Assembly (NCBI RefSeq): GCF_003428645.1
Contig: NZ_QVQH01000026.1
Coordinates: forward strand, 1 to 64,000
Direction of reading: 5' to 3'
DNA: 64,000 nucleotides
Source: Geodermatophilus marinus
Lineage (GTDB): Bacteria; Actinomycetota; Actinomycetes; Mycobacteriales; Geodermatophilaceae
The notes under the pieces are model-generated. The model saw nothing but the letters and a program-made list of their open reading frames with translations. It ran no database searches and was not told the origin of the DNA. Made by a program: the position numbers and the translations under genes. Position 1 is the first letter of the stretch. The number at the start of each line of letters is the position of its first letter. Positions 10,063-18,241 of the stretch are shown here, piece by piece.

Positions 10063-11196
10063 TCAGCCGCGGGCGGGGCGGGTGAGCGCCTTGGCGAGCT
10101 GACCGAGCAGCACCTCGTTGCCGCCCTCGTAGATGCGCATCGGGCGGGCGTTGCGGTAGAGCCGCTCGATCGTCGAGCCGGTGGTCACCCCGAAGCGGCC
10201 CATCATCTGCACGCAGCGGTCGGTGACCCGGCCGGCGGCCTCGGTGGCGGCGACCTTGGCCATCGAGGACCAGTCCAGCGCCCCGAGCGGGTCGGCGGCG
10301 GCGCGGGTGGCGGCCGCGTAGGTGAGCAGCCGGGCCTGCTCGATCTCGCTCCAGCTGGTGCCGAGCATCTGCGGGATCGGGCCGAGCCGGGCCAGCGTGC
10401 TGCCGAACTGCTCGCGGGAGGTCGTGTGCGCCACCGCCTCGTCGAGGGCGGCCTGGGCGACACCCACCGCCGCGCCGGCGACCGACACCCGGAAGGTGGC
10501 CAGGGTCTGCAGCACCAGCGGGAAGGCCTGCCCGGGGTTGCCCACACGGGCGTCGGCGGGGACCCGCACGCCGTCGAAGCGCACCTCGCCGATGATGTGC
10601 GGGGCGATCAGGTCGGGGCCGGGGGTGACCGTGACCCCCGGGGTGCCGACCGGCACGAAGACCAGGGAGAAGCCCTGCTCCTCCTTGGCCAGCACGGTGA
10701 AGAAGGCCGCGGCCGGCGCGTTGGTGATGAAGGACTTGTGCCCGTCGAGCACCAGCTCGCCGTCCCGCTCGGTCAGCGTCGTGGTGATCGAGCGCAGGTC
10801 CGACCCGACGTCGGGCTCGGTGAGGCACAGCGCGGCGATGGCCTCGACCGCGACCACCCGCGGCAGCCACTCGGCCTGCACGCGCGGGGAGGCGGCGACC
10901 GACAGCGCGTAGCTGCCGATGCCCTGCATGCCGAACAGCGAGTCCAGGTGCGCCGACACCCCGCCGAAGACCTCGCGGACGACGGTGACGGCCAGGGGGT
11001 CGACCCGCTCACCGGCCCCGCCGTGCGCGGCCGGCACGGTCAGCGCCGCCAGCCCGCTCTCCTGCAGCGCCTCCCGCATGACCGGGTCGACGTCGGTCGC
11101 GGCGTCGGCCTCCCCGGCCCGCCAGCGGATCTTCTCGGCCACCTCGCGGGCCCGCTGCTGGAGCTCGCGGTGGGCGGTGGGCAGCTCGAACGACAT
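10063..11196 (-). CDS. Acyl-CoA dehydrogenase (FAD)
   Basis: A 377-residue member of the acyl-CoA dehydrogenase family, normal in length. It has the mid-domain CLTEPDVGSD segment that binds FAD and substrate, the DGHKSFITNA strand, and the C-terminal RIYEGGNEVLLGQLAKAL typical of the family. It performs alpha,beta-dehydrogenation of an acyl-CoA. It heads a minus-strand operon (acyl-CoA dehydrogenase - LLM - SDR) driven by a consensus-like promoter upstream, and is divergent from the thiolase - SDR - enoyl-CoA hydratase operon. The two operons together give a full beta-oxidation cycle. Confidence 0.92.
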   Translation of the reverse strand: MSFELPTAHRELQQRAREVAEKIRWRAGEADAATDVDPVMREALQESGLAALTVPAAHGGAGERVDPLAVTVVREVFGGVSAHLDSLFGMQGIGSYALSVAASPRVQAEWLPRVVAVEAIAALCLTEPDVGSDLRSITTTLTERDGELVLDGHKSFITNAPAAAFFTVLAKEEQGFSLVFVPVGTPGVTVTPGPDLIAPHIIGEVRFDGVRVPADARVGNPGQAFPLVLQTLATFRVSVAGAAVGVAQAALDEAVAHTTSREQFGSTLARLGPIPQMLGTSWSEIEQARLLTYAAATRAAADPLGALDWSSMAKVAATEAAGRVTDRCVQMMGRFGVTTGSTIERLYRNARPMRIYEGGNEVLLGQLAKALTRPARG

Positions 11197-11273
11197 CTGG
11201 TGGCCCTCCCCGGGTCGCGCCCGGCGTCGCCGCCGGGGTCCGACCGGCCGTCGGGCCGGACGTGGTCGGTATC

Positions 11274-11305
11274 CATGTTATTGGTGTTCATGGTTATTGT
11301 GTCAA
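11274..11305 (-). promoter_or_regulatory. Strong promoter with overlapping direct repeats, acyl-CoA dehydrogenase operon
   Basis: On the minus strand there is a perfect TTGACA (11305-11300), a 17-bp spacer and AATAAC (11282-11277). Two near-identical copies, CATGTTATTGGTGT (11274-11287) and CATGGTTATTGTGT (11289-11302), cover the promoter. This AT-rich patch stands out in a GC-rich divergent region between two beta-oxidation operons, so the repeats are a good candidate operator controlling one or both. Confidence 0.65.
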
Positions 11306-11339
11306 CGCCCACACCGCCTCCGGAGAGGACGCTACGGAC

Positions 11340-12530
11340 ATGACCTCCGCCGTGATCGTCGACGCCGTCCGCACCCCCATGGGCCGGGGCAAGGCCGGGG
11401 GTGCGCTGTCCCGGGTCCACCCGGTCGACCTGCTCGCCCAGGTGCTCTCCGCCCTGGCCGAGCGCTCCGGGCTCGACCCTGCCACGGTCGACGACGTCCT
11501 GGTCGGGTGCGTCGGCCAGAACGGCGAGCAGTCGGCCACCCCGGGCCGGCAGGCACTGCTGGCCGCGGGCTGGCCCGAGACCGTCCCCTCGGTGACCATC
11601 GAGCGCAAGTGCGGCTCGGGTCAGCAGGCGCTCGACTTCGCCGTGCAGGGCGTGGTCGCCGGCGCCTACGACGTCGTGGTCGCCGCGGGGGTGGAGTCGA
11701 TGAGCCGGGTGCCGATGGGCTCGGCCCGGGGGGACGCCGATCCGCACGGGCCCCGGGTGCGCGAGCGCTACTCCCCCGGCCTGGTCCCGCAGGGCATCTC
11801 GGCCGAGCTGGTCGCCGAGAAGTGGGGGCTGACGCGCGAGCAGCTCGACGGCTACGCCGCCCGGTCGCACGAGCGCGCCGCCGCGGCGGCCGCGGGGGGC
11901 GCCTTCGACCGGGAGGTCGTGCCGGTGACCACGCCCGACGGGACGGTGACCGCCGACGAGACCATCCGCCCCGGCACGACGCCGGAGAAGCTCGCCGGGC
12001 TGAAGCCCGCGTTCGCCACCAGCCCGCACGCCGCCCGCTTCCCCGAGCTGGACTGGAAGATCACCGCGGGCAACTCCTCCCAGCTGACCGACGGCGCGGC
12101 CGCGCTGCTGGTGATGAGCGAGGAGCGCGCCGCGGCGCTCGGCCTGACCCCCCGCGGGCGGGTCGTGGCCAGCGCCGTCACCGGGGACGACCCCCTGCTC
12201 ATGCTGACCGGGCCGATCCCGGCGACGCACCGGCTGCTCGCCCGGTCCGGCCTCTCGATCGACGACATCGCCGCCGTCGAGGTCAACGAGGCCTTCGCCT
12301 CCGTGCCGCTGGCCTGGCAGGCCGAGTTCGGCGTCGACGACGCGCGGCTCAACCCCCGGGGCGGCGCGATCGCCCTGGGCCACCCGCTGGGTGCCTCCGG
12401 CACCCGCCTGGCCACCACCCTGCTCGGCTTCCTCGAGGACACCGGGCAGCGGTACGGCCTGCAGACCATGTGCGAGGCCGGCGGGATGGCCAACGCCATG
12501 GTGATCGAGAACCTCTCCGCCACGCAGTAG
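11340..12530 (+). CDS. Acetyl-CoA C-acyltransferase (thiolase)
   Basis: A 396-residue thiolase that cleaves 3-ketoacyl-CoA with CoA. The nucleophilic cysteine is in ERKCGSGQQAL, the histidine in GGAIALGHPLGASG and the second cysteine in MCEAGGMANAM, so the active site is complete. I chose the ATG at 11340 (TSAVIVDAVRTPMGRG) because it gives the usual family N-terminus; the frame is open further upstream, through the promoter patch, without homology. An SDR and an enoyl-CoA hydratase follow in the same direction. The degradative direction is favoured by the neighbouring acyl-CoA dehydrogenase. Confidence 0.94.
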   Translation: MTSAVIVDAVRTPMGRGKAGGALSRVHPVDLLAQVLSALAERSGLDPATVDDVLVGCVGQNGEQSATPGRQALLAAGWPETVPSVTIERKCGSGQQALDFAVQGVVAGAYDVVVAAGVESMSRVPMGSARGDADPHGPRVRERYSPGLVPQGISAELVAEKWGLTREQLDGYAARSHERAAAAAAGGAFDREVVPVTTPDGTVTADETIRPGTTPEKLAGLKPAFATSPHAARFPELDWKITAGNSSQLTDGAAALLVMSEERAAALGLTPRGRVVASAVTGDDPLLMLTGPIPATHRLLARSGLSIDDIAAVEVNEAFASVPLAWQAEFGVDDARLNPRGGAIALGHPLGASGTRLATTLLGFLEDTGQRYGLQTMCEAGGMANAMVIENLSATQ

Positions 12531-12564
12531 GCGGACCGACCGGACGAGAGCGAAGGGCTGCCGC

Positions 12565-13329
12565 ATGGACGTCACCGCAGGATCCGCCGTCGTCACCGGG
12601 GGTGCCTCCGGCCTCGGGCTGGCCACCGCCCGGCGCCTGGTCGAGAAGGGGGTGCCGACCGTGCTCGTCGACCTGCCCACCTCGGCCGGCGCCGACGTCG
12701 CCGCCGGGCTCGGGGGCGGGACGCGGTTCGCCGCCGCCGACGTGACCGACCCCGACGCCGTGGCCGCGGCGGTCGCGGCCGCCGACGAGCTGGCGCCGCT
12801 GCGCACGCTGGTGCACTGCGCCGGCCGCGGCGGGGCGATGCGCGTCGTCGACAAGGAGGGCCGGCCGGGCTCGCTGGAGTTCTACGAGTCGATCGTCCGG
12901 GTCAACCTGATCGGCACGTTCAACGTGCTCAGCCAGGCCGCGGCGCGGATGGCCGCGCACGAGCCGGTCGAGGGCGAGCGCGGGGTCTGCGTGCTGACCG
13001 CGTCGGTCGCGGCGTGGGAGGGGCAGATCGGCCAGCTGCCCTACGCCTCGGCGAAGGCCGGCATCGTCGGGCTCACCCTCGTCGCCGCGCGCGACCTGGC
13101 CAGCAAGCTGATCCGGGTCGTGACGATCGCCCCGGGCACCTTCGACACCCCGATCCTCGCCCGGCTGCCGGAGAACGTGCGGGAGTCGCTGGGCCAGATG
13201 GTCCCGCACCCGCGCCGGCTCGGCGTCCCCGACGAGTTCGCCCGGCTGGCCCTGGCCGTCGTCGACAACCCCATGCTCAACGGGGAGACGATCCGGCTGG
13301 ACGGCGCGATCCGGATGCAGCCGAAGTGA
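12565..13329 (+). CDS. SDR family 3-hydroxyacyl-CoA dehydrogenase (type II, HSD17B10-like)
   Basis: A 254-residue short-chain dehydrogenase with [12 protein letters not shown] at the N-terminus, a CAGRG strand turn and the catalytic YASAK. The ending [19 protein letters not shown] and [12 protein letters not shown] is characteristic of the type II 3-hydroxyacyl-CoA dehydrogenase group. It would make the 3-ketoacyl-CoA that the upstream thiolase cleaves. It starts 34 bp after the thiolase stop, and its TGA overlaps the next gene's GTG start, so translation is probably coupled. A role on a hydroxysteroid or hydroxy-branched acyl-CoA is an alternative. Confidence 0.85.
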   Translation: MDVTAGSAVVTGGASGLGLATARRLVEKGVPTVLVDLPTSAGADVAAGLGGGTRFAAADVTDPDAVAAAVAAADELAPLRTLVHCAGRGGAMRVVDKEGRPGSLEFYESIVRVNLIGTFNVLSQAAARMAAHEPVEGERGVCVLTASVAAWEGQIGQLPYASAKAGIVGLTLVAARDLASKLIRVVTIAPGTFDTPILARLPENVRESLGQMVPHPRRLGVPDEFARLALAVVDNPMLNGETIRLDGAIRMQPK

Positions 13330-14111
13330 GCGGCAGCGGGCACCCCGGCGAGGGCGGGGTCGTCGTCGAGCGGGACGGCGCCGTCCTCGTCGTCACGATC
13401 GACCGGCCGCAGGCGCGCAACGCCGTCAACCGCGCCGTCGCCGAGGGCATCGGCGCGGCGATGGACGAGCTGGACGGCGACGACTCGCTGTTCGTCGGGG
13501 TCGTTACCGGTGCCGGCGGCACCTTCAGCGCCGGGATGGACCTGAAGGCCTTCCTGGCCGGGGAGAAGCCGCACGTGCCCGGCCGCGGGTTCGCCGGGCT
13601 GGTGGAGCGCCCGCCGCGCAAGCCGCTGATCGCCGCGGTGGAGGGCTACGCGCTGGCCGGCGGGTTCGAGATCGCGCTGGCCTGCGACCTCGTCGTGGCC
13701 GCCGAGGGCGCGTCGTTCGGCCTGCCCGAGGTCAAGCGCGGGCTGCTGGCCGGTGGCGGCGGGCTGCTGCGGCTGCCGGTCAAGGCCGGGCTGCCCAAGG
13801 CGACCGAGTGGGCGCTGACCGGTGACCGGGTCAGCGCGGCCGACGCGCACGCGGCGGGGGTGGTCAACCGCCTGGTGCCCGACGGCGAGGCGCTGCCCGC
13901 GGCCCTGGAGCTGGCCCGGCAGATCGCCGCCAACGGCCCGCTGGCCGTGCAGGGCACCAAGCGCATCCTGGCCGAGGGCCCGGGCTGGCCGGCCGAGGAG
14001 GCCTTCGCCCGGCAGTGGGAGGTCTACGCGCCGATCCGGGCCTCGGAGGACGCGCAGGAGGGCGCGCGGGCGTTCACCGAGAAGCGGGCCCCGGTCTGGA
14101 GAGGCCGCTGA
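13326..14111 (+). CDS. Enoyl-CoA hydratase/isomerase (crotonase family)
   Basis: A 261-residue crotonase-fold protein starting at GTG 13326, which overlaps the preceding stop (GTGA). The oxyanion-hole segments are visible as TFSAGMDLKAF and EGYALAGGFEIALACD, and one acidic catalytic residue is placed in FGLPEVKRGL. It hydrates or isomerises an enoyl-CoA in the beta-oxidation cycle encoded around it. The place often holding the first glutamate is not clearly acidic, so isomerase or other crotonase chemistry is possible. Confidence 0.88.
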   Translation: MSGSGHPGEGGVVVERDGAVLVVTIDRPQARNAVNRAVAEGIGAAMDELDGDDSLFVGVVTGAGGTFSAGMDLKAFLAGEKPHVPGRGFAGLVERPPRKPLIAAVEGYALAGGFEIALACDLVVAAEGASFGLPEVKRGLLAGGGGLLRLPVKAGLPKATEWALTGDRVSAADAHAAGVVNRLVPDGEALPAALELARQIAANGPLAVQGTKRILAEGPGWPAEEAFARQWEVYAPIRASEDAQEGARAFTEKRAPVWRGR

Positions 14112-14132
14112 GGGGACGACCACCCCTCCTGG

Positions 14133-14186
14133 CCGCCGGGGCAGCGCCGGCCGCCTCGGCTGCCCGCCGGGGCAGCGCCGGCCGCC
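14133..14186. repeat. Tandem 23-bp direct repeat, 31-bp period
   Basis: Two identical copies of 23 bp (14133-14155 and 14164-14186), separated by 8 bp, lie after the enoyl-CoA hydratase gene. They are GC-rich and themselves partly self-complementary (GGCAGCGCCGGCC). A local duplication is likely; no function is evident. Confidence 0.75.
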
Positions 14187-14211
14187 CCGGCGGGCAGGAC
14201 ACTCCGGTGCC

Positions 14212-14257
14212 GCCACCTACGTCAGTGAGTGCAACTGCACTCACTGACGTAGGTGGC
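14212..14257. terminator. Perfect 22-bp inverted repeat (bidirectional terminator or operator)
   Basis: Arms 14212-14233 and 14236-14257 are perfectly complementary with only two bases (AC) between them. The core reads CAGTGAGTGCA-AC-TGCACTCACTG. It sits between convergent genes (enoyl-CoA hydratase and GntR), which suits a shared terminator. Its moderate GC content and near-perfect symmetry also suit a protein-binding site or a dispersed repeat. Confidence 0.7.
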
Positions 14258-14324
14258 CGAGCGGCTCGCTGTCGGGCGCCCGGTGGCGCCGCCGCCCCCG
14301 GCAGGGCTTGGTCCCGGCCGGGCC

Positions 14325-15083
14325 TCAGCGCCAGTCGATGACCTGGTCCATCAGCTGCGGGTGCTTCTTCCGGACCCAGTCGGCGTACTCCTGCATGTGG
14401 TCGTGCATGAGCCGCTCGGCGGCCTCGGCGTCCCCGTCGGCGATGGCCTGGGCGATGGCGGCGTGCACCTCCAGCACGTGCCTGCGCTCGTCCTTCGGCG
14501 AGAGCAGACCGGTGACCTGGTCGCGGAAGATGTCCTCCAGCGAGACGCTGAGCAGGTTGAGCACCGGGTTGCCCGACATCGAGGCCACCCCGCGGTGGAA
14601 GTCCGTGGTGGCGTCGTAGTACGTCGCGTCATCCTCGACGCGGGTGCGGTCCGGGTCGGCCAGGGCGCCCACCAGCTCCTGCCCGCGCCGCTCGGCGGCC
14701 AGCCGGGCCATCATCGGCTCGAGCACCAGCCGGGCCTCGATGAGCTGCTGGAACGTCATGCCGCCCAGGTGGAAGAAGAGGGTCGACATGCGGCCGTAGT
14801 CGCGGGTGCCCACCTCGATCACCATCGGCCCGCCGTTGCGGCCCGGCTTCATGGTGATCAGCCCGTGCACCTCGAGGATCCGCAGCGCCTCGCGCAGCGA
14901 GCCGCGGCCGACCCCGTAGTCCTCGAGCATCTGCGCCTCGGAGGACAGCAGCGTGCCGGGCGGGAGCTTGCGCGAGACGATCTCGTGCACGATCTCCTGG
15001 GCGAGGGCCTCGGCGACCTTGGCGCCGCGCTTGATCGGCCGCGGGGCCGATCCGTCGGTGCGGGGACGCTGGGCAGGGAGCAT
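14325..15083 (-). CDS. GntR/FadR-family transcriptional regulator (FCD domain)
   Basis: A 252-residue regulator. The N-terminal winged helix reads QMLEDYGVGRGSLREALRILEVHGLI followed by MKPGRNGGPMV, the FadR-subfamily wing. The C-terminal all-helical FCD domain (about residues 100-235) carries the DFHRGVASMSGNP and HAAIAQAIADGDAEAAERLM segments, where Asp/His residues usually bind metal and a carboxylate effector. It follows the beta-oxidation genes in the convergent orientation and is a good candidate to control this catabolic island. A TACCCT lies 6 bp before the start codon, suggesting leaderless transcription. The ligand is unknown; an acid or acyl-CoA pathway intermediate would fit. Confidence 0.9.
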   Translation of the reverse strand: MLPAQRPRTDGSAPRPIKRGAKVAEALAQEIVHEIVSRKLPPGTLLSSEAQMLEDYGVGRGSLREALRILEVHGLITMKPGRNGGPMVIEVGTRDYGRMSTLFFHLGGMTFQQLIEARLVLEPMMARLAAERRGQELVGALADPDRTRVEDDATYYDATTDFHRGVASMSGNPVLNLLSVSLEDIFRDQVTGLLSPKDERRHVLEVHAAIAQAIADGDAEAAERLMHDHMQEYADWVRKKHPQLMDQVIDWR

Positions 15084-15166
15084 GAGCAGAGGGTAGTCGG
15101 ATGGGGCGGTCTCGACCGCTTTCCGGGGGTCTATCCCTGGATCTGATGAGCAGGGTTCACGCTCCG

Positions 15167-15176
15167 GGTGATCACC
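15167..15176. promoter_or_regulatory. Small palindrome between the GntR and cupin genes
   Basis: GGTGATCACC is a perfect 10-bp palindrome in the 208-bp divergent region between the GntR and cupin genes. It resembles the symmetric GT-N-AC style of GntR-family sites. Weak evidence on length alone. Confidence 0.3.
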
Positions 15177-15291
15177 GCCTCCGGGCGGGGAGGACTAAGC
15201 GCGCACGTCGGCGGGCAGGAGCACCCGCGTCCCGCCGGGCCCGTCCCCGGCGCCTGGGCCAGCGACCACCCCGAGGAGAGGAGACGAGTCG

Positions 15292-15693
15292 ATGGCGTCC
15301 GTCATCCACTACACCATCGCCACCGAGGCCGAGAAGCACGACGACTTCCGCCGGGTCCTGTGGACCGGGAAGAACACCCAGCTGGTCATCATGACCATCC
15401 CGCCGGGCGGGGAGATCGGCGCGGAGGTGCACGAGGACATCGACCAGATCCTGACCTTCGTCAGCGGCACCGGTGAGGCGCGGATCTCGGGGAGCAAGAG
15501 GGCGGTCGCCCAGGGCGACCTGGTCGTCGTCCCGGCCGGCACCAAGCACAACTTCGTCAACACCGGCCCGAACCCGCTGGTGCTCTACACCGTCTACGGC
15601 CCCCCGGAGCACGCCGACGGCGCCGTGCACCGCACCAAGGAGGAGGCCGACGAGGCGGAGGAGTCCGGGAAGGACGAGCCGCCGACGTCCTGA
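15292..15693 (+). CDS. Cupin domain protein (mannose-6-phosphate-isomerase-like)
   Basis: A 133-residue single-domain cupin. Motif 1 is visible as PPGGEIGAEVHEDIDQILTFVSGTGEA and motif 2 as GDLVVVPAGTKHNFVNTG, with histidines and glutamate placed to bind a metal. The C-terminal 25 residues are acidic and probably disordered (KEEADEAEESGKDEPP). The AGGAGAGGAGACG sequence upstream supports the ATG at 15292. It is divergent from the GntR regulator. Proteins of this kind are common stress-associated or sugar-related cupins of unknown reaction, so no specific role can be assigned. Confidence 0.82.
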   Translation: MASVIHYTIATEAEKHDDFRRVLWTGKNTQLVIMTIPPGGEIGAEVHEDIDQILTFVSGTGEARISGSKRAVAQGDLVVVPAGTKHNFVNTGPNPLVLYTVYGPPEHADGAVHRTKEEADEAEESGKDEPPTS

Positions 15694-15715
15694 CCCGGCG
15701 GTGCGGGGGCGGCGG

Positions 15716-16987
15716 TCAGCCCCCCGGCCCCGCACCACCGGCCCGGGTCGCCCCCACCGGTGGCCGGCCCCGCCACGGCGGGCGCCGGCGGCGGGGCGGC
15801 TCCTCGGCCGGGGCGTGCCGGGCGGCCACCGCCGTCCCGACCGCGTAGAGGACGGCGGTCAGCGGCACCGCCACGACCGCCCCGGCCAGCCCGTAGAGCA
15901 GGCCGCCGACGGTGAGCGCGTACACCGTCGCCAGCGGGTGCAGGTAGACCGCGCGGCGCATGATGACCGGCTGCAGGAGGTTGCCCTCGACCTGCTGCAC
16001 GAGCACGACCGCACCCAGGGTCAGCAGGGCGTCGGTGATCCCGCCGGCGGCGAAGGCGACGACCACCGCGGCGATCCCGGCGACGAAGGCGCCGACGATG
16101 GGGACGTAGGCGCCGAGGAACGTCAGCAGCGCCAGCGCGAACGGCAGCGGGACGCCGATGAGCACCAGCGCGATCCCGATGCCCACGGCGTCCATCAGCG
16201 CCACGAGCGTGATGCCGCGCAGGTAGCCCCCGAGCGTCGCCCAGGCCTGCTGCCCCGCGGCGTCGACACCCTCGCGCTGGGCGGCCGGCACGGCGCGCAG
16301 CGAGTGCCGCCACACCCGCTCGCCGTCGTAGACGAGCCAGAACGCGGTGAACAGGGCCAGCACCACCGCGGCCAGCAGGCTGACCACCGTGGTGACCCCG
16401 GTGACCAGCGTCCCGCCGCCCAGCGCCCCGCCCTGCCCCGCCGGGCCGGCGTCCCCGCCCGGGGTGAGCTGCCGCAGCAGGCCGTCGACGACGGAGTCGA
16501 CCTGCTCCTCCGAGAGCCCGACCGTGCCGGTGAGCCAGCGGCGGATCTCGTTGAGCCCCTCGGCGAGGGTCGGCAGCAGGCTCGCCAGCTGCCCGCGGAT
16601 CCGCTGCTCCAGGAACCACCCGGCACCGCCGAGCAGGAGCACGAAGCCGACGACGACCAGCCAGGTGGCGGCCAGCCGGTTCACCCCCGCCCGGTCGAGG
16701 CGGGTGACCACGGGGCGCAGCAGTGCGGTGAGCAGCAGGCCGGCGGCGAAGGTGAGCAGCACCGAGCCCAGCAGCACGGCCAGCTGGAGGGCGAACCAGA
16801 CGACCAGGCCGACGACGAGCGCCCACAGGCACCACAGGCCGGCGGCCCGGGCGCCCGGGGGCAGCGTGCCGGCCGCCCGGGCCACCGGTGCGGCCGGCGG
16901 TGCCGCCGGTGCGGCGGCCGCCGGCTGCCCGTCCCCGGCCGACCGCTCCCCCGCCGTGCCCTCCCCCGCCGTCCCCTCCCGCGTCAC
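15716..16987 (-). CDS. AI-2E family transporter (PerM-type), copy 1
   Basis: A membrane protein of about 423 residues with the eight-segment pattern of the AI-2E/PerM family. The conserved C-terminal half includes GVPLPFALALLTFLGAYVPIVGAFVAG and QQVEGNLLQPVIM. I chose the GTG at 16987 because GGAGGAG lies 8 bp upstream; a longer frame to 17101 has an arginine-rich, unlikely N-terminus. Members export small molecules or act as ion/proton-coupled permeases; the substrate is unknown. It follows acetate kinase by 141 bp. Two further paralogues occur at 31.3 and 35.2 kb. Confidence 0.87.
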   Translation of the reverse strand: MTREGTAGEGTAGERSAGDGQPAAAAPAAPPAAPVARAAGTLPPGARAAGLWCLWALVVGLVVWFALQLAVLLGSVLLTFAAGLLLTALLRPVVTRLDRAGVNRLAATWLVVVGFVLLLGGAGWFLEQRIRGQLASLLPTLAEGLNEIRRWLTGTVGLSEEQVDSVVDGLLRQLTPGGDAGPAGQGGALGGGTLVTGVTTVVSLLAAVVLALFTAFWLVYDGERVWRHSLRAVPAAQREGVDAAGQQAWATLGGYLRGITLVALMDAVGIGIALVLIGVPLPFALALLTFLGAYVPIVGAFVAGIAAVVVAFAAGGITDALLTLGAVVLVQQVEGNLLQPVIMRRAVYLHPLATVYALTVGGLLYGLAGAVVAVPLTAVLYAVGTAVAARHAPAEEPPRRRRPPWRGRPPVGATRAGGAGPGG

Positions 16988-17128
16988 TGCCCGTCTCCTC
17001 CCGGCACGCGGCCGCCCCGTCCGGGCACGGCCCCCGGTCCCCCGGTGCCCGCGCAGCCGCCCGGCACCCGCGCGGTCGCCGGTCCGACACCACTCCGTCA
17101 TGGACGGGCGCGGGCGAGAGCCGCCGGG

Positions 17129-18241
17129 TCAGGCCGGGACGTCGGCGGCGCCCAGCACCTCGAGCACCTGCCGGCGGACCTCGAGGTCCTCCCGGGCGGT
17201 GACCACGACGGTGCGGGCCGCGGCACCCGGGGCGCTGACGTCGGCGTCCCCGGTCGCCTGCCGGTTGGCCGCCCCGTCCAGCGCCAGCCCCAGGTGCGGC
17301 AGCCGGGCGGCGAGGTCGGCCCGGACCTGCCAGGCGCGCTCCCCGACCCCGCCGGTCAGCACCAGCAGGTCGAGCCCGCCGGTGGCCGCGGTCATCGCCG
17401 CCACCTCGCGGGCCAGCCGGTGCAGGTAGACGTCGTAGGCCAGCGCGCAGTCGGGGTCCCCGGCCTCCCGGCCGGCCAGCACGTCCCGCAGGTCGCCGGA
17501 GGTGCCCGACAGGCCCTTGAGCCCGGCGTGGCGCTCGAGGACGTCGGCCACCTCCGCCCGGGGCTCACCGCCGTGCTCCAGCAGCCACAGCAGCAGGCCC
17601 GGGTCGACCGTGCCCGGCCGGGTGTTCATGACCAGGCCGGCCAGCGGGGTGAAGCCCATCGTGGTGTCCACCGAGACCCCGCCGACGACGGCGGCGAGCG
17701 ACGCGCCCGCCCCCAGGTGGGCCGAGACGACGCGCAGCCGGGCCGGGTCGGCTCCCACCAGCTCGGCGCCGCGGCGCACCGCGTGGGCGTGCGAGAGCCC
17801 GTGGAAGCCGTAGCGGCGCAGGTCGAAGCGGCGGTTCCACTCCCGGGGCAGCGCGTAGGTGCGGGCGGCCGGCGGCAGCGTGGTGTGGAAGGTGGTGTCG
17901 AAGCAGGCCACCGCAGGGACGCCGGGCAGCAGCTCCTCGACCGCGCGGATGCCGGCCAGCGCCCGCGGGTTGTGCAGCGGCGCCAGGTGGCTGGTCGCGT
18001 ACAGCCCGGCGACGAGCACCGGGTCGACCAGCGCCGGCCCGGTGTGGCGCGGTCCGCCGTGCACCACCCGGTGCCCGACGGCGTCGACCGGGCCGCAGCC
18101 GGCCAGGAACTCCTCCAGCGGCCGGAGGTGCCCCTCCCCCTGCCAGCGCTCCACCGTCCCGGCCGCCGTGACGGTGCCCTCGCCGTCGAGCCGGGTGAGC
18201 TTCAGGCTGCTGGACCCGGCGTTGACGACGAGCAGCCTCAC
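17129..18241 (-). CDS. ackA: Acetate kinase
   Basis: A 370-residue acetate kinase (acetyl phosphate + ADP = acetate + ATP). [10 protein letters not shown] is the N-terminal phosphate-binding strand; [29 protein letters not shown] and [11 protein letters not shown] are all family motifs with the key Asp, Arg and His residues. Its GTG start (18241-18239) overlaps the phosphoketolase stop (GTGA), so the two are translationally coupled. The product of phosphoketolase, acetyl phosphate, is the direct substrate here, so the pair gains ATP from sugar phosphates without oxidation. Confidence 0.96.
   Translation of the reverse strand: MRLLVVNAGSSSLKLTRLDGEGTVTAAGTVERWQGEGHLRPLEEFLAGCGPVDAVGHRVVHGGPRHTGPALVDPVLVAGLYATSHLAPLHNPRALAGIRAVEELLPGVPAVACFDTTFHTTLPPAARTYALPREWNRRFDLRRYGFHGLSHAHAVRRGAELVGADPARLRVVSAHLGAGASLAAVVGGVSVDTTMGFTPLAGLVMNTRPGTVDPGLLLWLLEHGGEPRAEVADVLERHAGLKGLSGTSGDLRDVLAGREAGDPDCALAYDVYLHRLAREVAAMTAATGGLDLLVLTGGVGERAWQVRADLAARLPHLGLALDGAANRQATGDADVSAPGAAARTVVVTAREDLEVRRQVLEVLGAADVPA

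Noticed and set aside
15091..15096. GGGTAG on the plus strand before the cupin gene as a SigB promoter.
   Set aside because: No GNNT or GTTT element at suitable spacing, and the gene is nearly 200 bp downstream.
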